Below are positions 56,151 to 64,000 of a stretch of 64,000 nt of DNA, piece after piece (positions within the stretch are counted from its first letter, which is position 1; each line of letters begins with the position of its first letter). Source of the stretch: Zerene cesonia (Eukaryota > Arthropoda > Insecta > Lepidoptera > Pieridae); the NCBI RefSeq assembly GCF_012273895.1, contig NC_052129.1, positions 744,001 through 808,000 of the forward strand. The letters are read 5' to 3'. The translations under genes were made by a program, and so were the position numbers. Under the pieces are notes generated by a model. That model saw nothing but the letters and a program-made list of their open reading frames with translations. It ran no database searches and was not told where the DNA came from.

Positions 56151-59100
56151 TCCGCACAGTCGGCCGACACGTCCGCCCCGGCCGACGGCTCGGCCGCGAC
56201 TGTGCTCCGCTGGACCCCCGCGCCCCTCCCACACTGGCGGCCAGTCACACATCGGACTGTCTGATTCGAATTTCAAATTGACGGAATTCGAAAATCGAAC
56301 ATTTTCATTTTTGACAATAAAATTTATTCGCTGTACAGAATAATTTTTTCTACGTAGTGTACATATTATGTTGGCATTGTAGTTTAGTTCCGTGACTTTG
56401 TACAGATGTCACTTATTTATTTGTAACGCCATCTAGTGGACTATTTTAATAACTGGTAAATCTGTTATGAAAGTTATAAAAAAACAATTATATTCTAATA
56501 TTTTTATAGAATATGACGAAAGCCTTCCAGTAATTTAGTGAATATTGACCGACGCCGCTTCTACCATTATTTTGCTGACCTGTAAGGCAGTTTAAATGCT
56601 TCCAATAATTAATCGATTGAGAGTGATACGTTGTTTTCGTTTCGTTGTTTACAAAAATAGATAAGTCTAATGTTTTATTGAGATTTCTTTTAACTTATTG
56701 AACGATTTATGAAAGACGAGCCTTGCTTATGAATTTAGTTTAGTTGTATATTTAGAAATGGTTGTCAATTTTTTATCATGTGTCAATCCGATGACTCGGG
56801 AGGAGGGGGTGTTTAAATGCAGCGTACCTCTGTTAGACCGGTAGCTGTATGCCTTTATACATAATTAGTGAATGTTAAATGCTTGTTGTAATGAAAATGG
56901 TTGTTATCGGATTGATGACGATAAGAAGTTGCTTCTGGTAGATCGACGTTTGTCGAGGGACGTATAGGTGCCTTTCGTAAAGTATGATAACTTTATTATA
57001 GGACTTATAATTGTAGTGTTCATCAGTCCATCCGATTATTGTTTTGTGTAGGAATGTTTTGTGATCAGTGTTGGGTGATTTAAAAACTGCGAGCACGTGG
57101 TTTATATTAAAACCGTTTGTATTTCTTTTAAACAGTATACAAATATTTATTTATGACAGGGCTAGTAAAGGTGGGACATTTAATTATAAAAAAAAAATTA
57201 AAAATCATCTTTATTTAGTTCTCACAACATTAGTCCATAACAAAAACTTAAAAATACAGAATACATTTGATGTTAACTAGTCACCACCGCTCATAAACCA
57301 TTGAAAACAAACAAACACACAATCTTGTTAATTATAAATTCGGTTAATAAAAAATAAAACAAAATCACTAACCGTTGAGTGGACTTATTTGATCAAAGCT
57401 TTTAAAAGGAGATCGAAGTTTATCTCCTTTTTTACTATTGCTGAGGATATTCTTTTATTTTGATCAATTAAAAGAGTGATTATAAAGCACATAGACAAAA
57501 CTCTACTTAGAATAATTAGTAGACGATTAAGATGAGCGAAGTTACACTGTGGGTTTCCCAATACATCTGATCGCAAAACACTGTAGTAGAGCTTTTTATG
57601 TCTTACTTTCGAAAATATATTTTCAATTTATCATCGCGATCCCGTGGCCATACGAAAGAAGCTAGTCATTAGAGTAACAATGTAAATTAATACTTAAATT
57701 AAAGAAAATATTTACATTTATAGAGACCCCCTTACATTTATTAGTAAGGGGTAACTGTGGCCAAATTACATGATAAAGTATAAATATATATACACACTTT
57801 CATAGTATAAGGTACGAGTTGGCAGATTTTCAGTCGTATGTTCAATCAAGTGGTGTGCCTTTCGGTTTGAATGTTGCATTGTAAAAGAAACGTCATATTT
57901 TTGAAATTCGAACTCTGTAATATTTTTTTTTTTTTTACTTTAGATTGTTCGGTACATTTGTAATCTACAGATTCTAATCTGTCAAAATTGGCGCGAAAAA
58001 GTTATACGCAAAGAATTGCCACAGAGTAAAATAATGCAATGAAAAAAATATTGTTGTAATTTTTACTTTTCTCACTTACTCAATATAACGCAAACAGACT
58101 AGAACTTCACTTAAACAATGTTTTTATGATAGAAATATACATGCATTGCTAATAGCGAAGAAAAATGTTCGATAACATGTAAAAATATTCAATTTCTCCA
58201 ACATTTTTTAATATTTGACAAGGCACGCTACCTGATTATTCAATCACAAGGTTTTGATGTCAACAATTAGGTTCCTAAAATTTTTATATTTGTCTTTTAT
58301 TTACACGTCAATTTTCCGCTAAAACCACGTGCACAAACAGTGCTTGCAAAATTAATTTTTCTACAGAATAAAAATGAATATCTGACTCATTTGTGATAAT
58401 AATTTACTCGATCCGCATATAATATTGAATTGGGGTGTAAAAAAAAGATCATATAATCCATTAGGTGCCATGTATACAGGCTGACGCCATTTACGTTCAG
58501 AGATTTTTATTCGGTTGCTCTTTTATAATTAGTAATAGTGATAGATACATAGCAATAATCGAAAAGCAATAAATAATTATTACAAATCAGCTTTAGTAAA
58601 GCTAGAAATTGATACTGACGTAGTTCAATTGTATGTGACACGCAATATTTTTTCTATAGAGAAGGAACTGAGTTCCGTGTTGAAGCAGTTTGGTACAATT
58701 TATATGTAGCTGTTCACAGACTATAGATTATATAATATACTACAGCTATATTAGTTCATCTAGGGAGCGAAGAATTAGTCAATTGCTAGCTATAGACATT
58801 AGAGATTATACCAGAAAATTTAATAGTGACGTCACGTAAGGCTTAACGTTCGTTCGGATTACCACCACAATTTCGTCGTGTTATAATCGGAGAGACTAAC
58901 ATTGGTGTGAAGTCTATTTGTGACGAATTTAAAAGCTCATTGGTGCCGAATATTCTAGACTGTGATTAAAATTGTTCATTCTGGACGTGTCTTATATTGA
59001 AATAGTTGTTTTGTACGATTGGCTACGACGCTCGGCTAGAGCCACGGCGGAAGGATAGATTTTAACAGAACGATACATGTTGTATGAAATGCATTTGTTT

Positions 59101-61479
59101 ACGACAAAAGGATGCGTAAGGGAATCAGAGAGATGTTAACTTTTTTATTGACAGTGTCTGTAGATTCAGTAGTGTTTTATTAATAGCTTTGCAATAGCGT
59201 GTGCGTGTGACAGATGTCATGCGGCGACTGGCGTGCGATATGGCTCGTGTTAACTCGTAAACGATGCGTTTGTCACAGCACAGACTTGTTCTAATTTTTA
59301 ATTAGCACCATTGTTACGATATGGAGTAATAATTGAAAGCCTAAACATTATGTGCCTTAGATACAACAATATTGTATATTTATGATGCGTTCTATACAAC
59401 GTGCTAACTAGAAATAAATAATTAACGTTATTTTGAAAGCCTGAAACTTGTACATTCATTATTAGAGTTCATTTCTGCGAAGGCTTAAGGATCTACCGAT
59501 TTCGTGTTACCTGCGCTGATTTCTAACTTAGTGTCTGATATTATTTCCCGTTTGAGTTCTCTCCTCGAATACACGAAAGTTCCACTGTTTGACATTGTGT
59601 ACTGGGCACCCAGCAGTCTGGAATTTTATTTCGAATCCAGAGTTGAAAACCTCGTCTTAATATTATCTTACGATTAAGTAACGCTTCTACGCGTAGTTTC
59701 GCTGATTAATAAATACTTCTAATATATTCTATAATTTTAGTACTTACCTACATTGTACCCATTTACCCGTGTATATTTTACTGACGTGTATATCTTAATC
59801 TATGCGACTTCGACTAGGCTCGCTTTAATTTCGTCTAGACCCTCTACTTTTCAATTCCCGCAATGCTTTTTTACATTATTAACGTTCGACACTCGCGTTC
59901 CGAGTACGTTTATTTCTAACAAATATATTTATGATAAAGAAACAAAAATCCGTCTTTATAAGTTTTGGATTTCTGAAATTAAATAACGTACATACGTAAA
60001 TAAATAATAATTAAGGATAATTAACCGTTAGAGAAATACTCCTAGTTATGAATTTTGTTAGTTTGTCAATATACTCGTGCAATTATGAATTGTGTAGCGA
60101 ATTTATGAATTATTTTTTAAGTGTACCGTTGCGTCATTCGCAATTTTTCTTTTCGTCTGTAAATATATTTTGGAGTGTATTTATAACATTCATTTGTAAA
60201 AGTAGAGACTTAAGATTATCATTTGTTTGTCCTTACCATTATTTCTAAATGTTTTATTGATTATTTTTTATGTTTTTCATTCTTGTGTTAAATTACCGTG
60301 CATGTTAAATCAAATGACTTATTCCGAAGCGAATTGAATGTAACAACGAACACCATAACATTAACAATGTATAAGTTGTTTGATTTTCATGTGAATTAAA
60401 CTAAGGATAGACTTGTAAAAATGTTATAACATGTATTTTTAACCTATACATAGTAAGATATTTATAGAATTTTAGTCGTTTAATTATTTCGAACGACTTG
60501 TTATAAAGAAAATTGGTGCTTAAAGCTTAAAACAAATATGAAAGGCACATTCGTGCTGTGTGTGTATTGTCAGGAAGTGGAGCATTTTGACATAGCATGC
60601 GTTGTTATGCTCGTATATTGCGCTAAGTTGTTTATACGAACAATTCAATGGATTTTACATTTTCATGTAACAAAATATCTTTATTTATTACGTTTTTCAT
60701 AACACAAATCGAAGTAAAGTACGCGCACTGTAGTTTATTGTGTGTATTTCAGATAAATTATTATAGTTTGCATTACAATGTTTTTTTATTAAACTGCCAT
60801 CTAGTGGTAGAAGAAGATAACTCTTCAGAGCCTTTACATGGTTAGTCGCACAAAGATCGCACAACGTTTAATTTTATAAGTAACTTTTTAAAACTTAAAC
60901 AGTTTGGCGCAGATATACAAGCAATTATAATAATGTAGGTAAACTTTGCTCAATATCTATGAAAACTGAAAAGTGTTACAGTTGATGCAATACAAACAAA
61001 CAAACAATTAGTTGCGTTTTATTTATGCCTGGTTCACTGAATCTCACCACTGCGTTTTGTTTTTCAGTCAAATAATTTTAGCAATTTCCCAATTTCCATA
61101 AATATCCAGATGCTAGATCTGGAAGGAGGCTATCTATGGTTTTTAAGTTCCCGAATACTTTAAAATCCCTCAATTAAGAAAAGGTCATGTCAAAATTAAG
61201 TAAGGCAGTAAAAAGGTTGGTTGCTTAGTTGGTTTGTATAAAAAGTTGGAATGAGCGGTAGGACTTGTGTTAATATTTCAAAGACTTATTTGAAATCATA
61301 TATTTGATACTATCCTATATATCTTCTCTTAGTTTCAAATTATGTTTTTATTCTTTTTTTTGTTTTTACAACCGTAGTAGACCAGAAACGCACACGTGTT
61401 GTCTGCTATAGACTCCTAAACGGCGGAACCGATTTTAGTAAAACTTAGCACGCTTTTTTATTTTTTATTTTACCATAGA
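56151..61479 (+). other. Repeat-poor region after NFI, possible long 3'UTR
   Basis: No convincing coding region is seen in this 5.3-kb AT-rich stretch. It is the longest part of the window almost free of the Lepidoptera repeats found everywhere else, apart from a fragment near 57160-57310. NFI genes commonly have long 3'UTRs, so part of this may be transcribed as 3'UTR. It contains a perfect CRE palindrome at 58827-58834 and a small perfect hairpin with arms 57728-57735 and 57744-57751. Short ORFs here look random. Confidence 0.35.
56316..56321 (+). terminator. First candidate poly(A) signal of NFI
   Basis: AATAAA, 166 bases after the stop codon. It is the first canonical signal downstream; the AT-rich sequence beyond has more, so longer 3'UTRs are possible. 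Confidence 0.35.
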
Positions 61480-61680
61480 TTTTATATTAGACTAGACGCT
61501 CGTCCTGGCTCCGCCCGTATATCAAGATTCCTGTTTTATCTCGATGGAGCCTTTAATCTTGATAAAAAATTTCCTATCACCCAAGTCATAGCCTGTCAAG
61601 CCGATACCCTGTCTGTATGCCAAATTTCATTAAAATGCGTTCGGTAGTTTCAAAATATTACACCTGACCTATCATTTACA
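61480..61680 (+). mobile_element. Helitron-like element upstream of poly(A)-tailed repeat
   Basis: ACTAGACGCTCGTCCTGGCT start, ATGCCAAATTTCATTAAAAT middle. It is followed within about 20 bases by AATATTATAAATGTGAAAGT, a Lep1-type end that leads into the repeat at 61740. Confidence 0.5.
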
Positions 61681-61739
61681 GTAATTGATCACACTATATA
61701 ATATTATAAATGTGAAAGTTTGATTTTTGGATGTTTGTA

Positions 61740-62090
61740 TGTGGTAGTCGAGCACGCTTTGGCACGGCACGTCGGCACGAATTGGGTCAGCTCGCACCGG
61801 GGAAGTACCACATCCCCACAGAAGACCGGCGTGAAATAGCATTCTGCTGTGTTTCGTTTGATGACTGGGGGAGCCGGAGGGCCATATCCTTTTCCTTTCT
61901 CTTCCCAGTCCTTTCCTTTATTCCTCTCGCCAATCCTTTCTTAATCCCTTCCCAATTTTAAGTCGGCAATCCATTTGTAGAAGCGTAAGGTTTGCAATGG
62001 ACCTTATGCCTCTCCAAATGTTCGTGGCCGGTGGTAGCGCTAACCATCAGGTGTCCCACCAGCTCCGTTGTCGACTGTGACATAAAAAAA
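61740..62090 (+). mobile_element. Poly(A)-tailed Lepidoptera repeat, full length
   Basis: The best complete copy: head GTGGTAGTCGAGCACGCTTT, pyrimidine-rich middle, AAGTCGGCAATCCATTTGTA, AACCATCAGGTGTCCCACCA and GACATAAAAAAAT. It is preceded by a Lep1-type TAATATTATAAATGTGAAAG. Confidence 0.8.
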
Positions 62091-62341
62091 TATCAACTAC
62101 GATAAGTGATCAAGCTGGGCGGCGCTGGGCGAGGTGCTAGTAATATAAAGATGATACAAAATTTCTCGTACTCGAAACCTAACGATAGAATAAGCGACTG
62201 AAACATGAATTTACTATAAACACGCCTGCGACTTTGTTCGCATGGTCCATGGAAATTAATGGCAATTTTCTTTGACCTCGCGGGCGATGCCAGATCCGGC
62301 AACAAGCGAATGAAATTTTTCGCCGCATTTACAAGCATTCA

Positions 62342-62480
62342 TCTGATTCACTGATCGATTTTCTTTACAGACAGATACAGACCTCTGTGTCCTGCCAGAC
62401 CGCGACATCGTTTGTGAGTCCCCACCGGTAATCGAACTCAGCCCCTTCTACGTTCAAGCGTTAACCACTGTATCAAGGTG
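62342..62480 (-). mobile_element. Second tRNA-derived SINE family, degraded
   Basis: On the minus strand it reads GATACAGTGGTTAACGC (tRNA A-box-like) and GAGTTCGATTACC (B-box-like), then a body with TCTGGCAGGACACAGAGG. The CCTGCCAGGCCGCGAG piece at about 50890 is a fragment of the same family. Confidence 0.5.
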
Positions 62481-62519
62481 GTTGAAAGTCGTAATAGGAT
62501 AAAAAAATATATGTGATAA

Positions 62520-62745
62520 ATAATCACGACTTAAATAAAGTCGGCGTAAAATAGTACCATGCGAATGCTATCGTGTTCCGTCCGGTGAGTGGAGGAGTCG
62601 GAGGCCGGTTCCTTTTCCTTACTCTTCCCTGTCCTTTCCTTAATTCCTTTCGCCAATCATTTCCTATCAAATCCCACTTAATTATTTGTAGCGCTAACCA
62701 TCAAGCCAGCCTCCTCCGCCAATGATGATGTAAACAAAAAAATAT
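62520..62745 (+). mobile_element. Poly(A)-tailed Lepidoptera repeat, degraded
   Basis: Recognisable by TGTTCCGTCCGGTGAGTGGA, TTTCCTTAATTCCTTTCGCC and GATGATGTAAACAAAAAAAT. The middle and 5' end are lost. Confidence 0.6.
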
Positions 62746-63246
62746 CTTGTATACGCCGCAATTTATCAACGAAAATCTGTGTTAGACATATAAACTTTTT
62801 AACTATCTTCAAAATAGGTTGGGGATCTCAGTGTATTTTTTATGTTTTAATACTCGATTACTCCTGTATGCATTAGGTACCTATATATAATCCAAAAACT
62901 ATACACATAACTTATTTTGAATAAAAGTATCTTGATATTTTGTATATCTTTAAAATCGGAATGCGCCAAGAATATGCAACAATAATAAACAATGAATTAC
63001 AATTTTACAAGTAGCTAATTACAATTTACATGCATTAATTATTTTGATATCTGCGTAAATCTAAACAGAGTTTCTATTCAAAATACTTAGTCTCAAAGTA
63101 TTTCTAGACTAGAATACTTCACGAGAATATAATAATTATCCCTCAGCATACAATGTACGTTCTCCAATAAATCGAAAAAGTTAAGCAGCGATCGCAATAA
63201 TCAATATAATCGTTCGTACCACGCGGTGCGCCTACAAAACATCAAT

Positions 63247-63456
63247 TTATAAAAAAAACACGTAAGTCTCAATAAAATACAGTCTATATTGCTTCTTATC
63301 TGGATGAGCATTCGGGTCAATTTTCGTTGAAGCATTAATGTCGGAGGACATTATTCTTTTGACATTCCATAGAACGGTTAATCGACGGCCAGCCTTGTGC
63401 GATATCGATTTTACCCAAGGAAAACGCATCACGAGAATAATATCTATCTCTTTCAT
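63247..63456 (-). CDS. Small minus-strand ORF, hypothetical, divergent to 63528
   Basis: A 69-codon minus-strand ORF begins MKEIDIILVMRFPWVKSISH and includes a second Met nine codons on (MRFPWVK), which may be the true start. The body is basic and mixed (KAGRRLTVLWNVKR, then DPNAHPDKKQYRLYFIETY). It is richer in informative codons than random AT-rich DNA, and its start lies back to back with the plus-strand exon at 63528. It could be a complete small protein or a first exon, though no obvious donor is seen. I do not recognise it. Confidence 0.35.
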   Translation of the reverse strand: MKEIDIILVMRFPWVKSISHKAGRRLTVLWNVKRIMSSDINASTKIDPNAHPDKKQYRLYFIETYVFFL

Positions 63457-63527
63457 TTACAAGTTAACTGATGCGCTAGAATGAGTCAGCGCGTGTTTGT
63501 CAGCGAGCTTGAAAGCAGTCCGTTGTC
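63457..63527. promoter_or_regulatory. Probable bidirectional promoter
   Basis: Seventy-one bases separate the start codons of two divergent reading frames. The segment is more GC-rich than its surroundings and holds GATGCGCTAGAATGAGTCAG, which includes an AP-1-like TGAGTCAG. No TATA box is seen, in keeping with a housekeeping-type divergent promoter. Confidence 0.35.
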
Positions 63528-63713
63528 ATGACAACGGCCACGTCACAGAGGGTTAGATTTCCGATACTGGGAGATCGCGAAATATCCGAATTCGATATTT
63601 TTGCAATGTCCGAACTAATTGTTGAGGTTTTGGTAAACGGTGAAGATGTTTCAATCGGGAAAGAAATAGAGGTGATCGATTTAGAAAACGATTTCTGCGA
63701 CGGCATCGATTTG
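63528..63713 (+). CDS. First coding exon of an unidentified gene, possibly CH-domain protein
   Basis: Sixty-two codons begin at an ATG at 63528 and end at a consensus donor GTAAGA (63714), phase 0. The protein starts MTTATSQRVRFPILGDREIS and ends KEIEVIDLENDFCDGIDL. The end resembles the start of a calponin-homology domain, where a loop is followed by a D/E-rich strand and DF.DG..L (alpha-actinin has IENIEEDFRDG), but the usual Trp of that region is absent here. Codon use and the clean donor suggest a real first exon; the rest of the gene lies beyond the window. The ATG is about 70 bases from the start of a minus-strand ORF, suggesting a shared divergent promoter. The family suggestion is tentative. 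Confidence 0.55.
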
Positions 63714-64000
63714 GTAAGATACAATATGGCGGCGATTGACTTTTATTGATTTTCGATATTATTAAAAAAAATATTGATTTTTTTCCTATTGATTGGAATT
63801 GATTTTTATCTTGTTATGATATACTGATCATTTGTATGTGTTTAGTGTGTGATAATATCTCACATATACATTATTTAGCACCCGTCTCTGCCTTACACTT
63901 TAGTCCTACCCAAAAGTAGGTAGTAAGTTCATTTCTATTCGCTAAAACAGATTTGCGATGCGTTTTTACAAAATCAAAACTTTCTTTAAATATAATTATT

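Noticed and set aside
56011..56276. Minus-strand frames of 73-88 codons
   Set aside because: They are antisense shadows of the terminal NFI exon and its GC-rich flank.
1..64000. CRISPR array, operon or phage-like island
   Set aside because: Spliced exons with GT/AG borders, SINEs and Helitrons show animal nuclear DNA. No regularly spaced direct repeats or compact gene clusters are present.

Overview
The window is AT-rich nuclear DNA from an insect, almost certainly a moth or butterfly. Long intergenic or intronic stretches are packed with short repeats whose sequences are characteristic of Lepidoptera. These include Lep1-like non-autonomous Helitrons that begin or end in CTAG, related decayed families, a poly(A)-tailed repeat with a CTTACCATCAGG core, tRNA-derived SINEs, and 5'-truncated non-LTR retrotransposon ends. 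Two runs of N are assembly gaps: 26642-27641 (exactly 1000 N) and 54818-55032 (215 N).

The one gene that can be reconstructed is a plus-strand Nuclear factor I (NFI/CTF) transcription factor gene. Its coding exons run from 42863 to a stop codon at 56150. Twelve exons are fully visible. The first three encode the NFI DNA-binding and dimerisation domain, the middle ones a Ser/Pro/Gly-rich regulatory region, and a later one the proline-rich segment shared with vertebrate NFI. Reading frames join cleanly at GT/AG junctions throughout, with one exception: the step from 53785 to 55418 changes phase illegally, so one exon must lie in between, probably running into the 54818-55032 gap. The exon with the canonical start codon was not found and probably lies far upstream, inside or beyond the repeat-rich left part.

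At the right edge (63247-63713) there is a probable divergent pair: a plus-strand first coding exon with a perfect donor and a small minus-strand ORF, separated by about 70 bases.

The left two thirds (1-42800) contains no supportable coding gene. It does contain GC- or CpG-rich islands that look regulatory: 8600-9850, 24342-26641 with its copy at 27645-29937, 31590-31980, 38580-38960 and 40290-41240. The 2.3-kb near-identical pair lies on either side of the 1000-N gap and is most simply two alleles placed in tandem. Within that unit is a tight cluster of POU octamers. Two short palindromes with a (TA)n centre (6581-6630 and 54205-54328) share an unusual architecture. I see no CRISPR array, rRNA gene, bacterial operon or convincing new defence-type system; the window is ordinary animal DNA with some interesting regulatory and assembly features.
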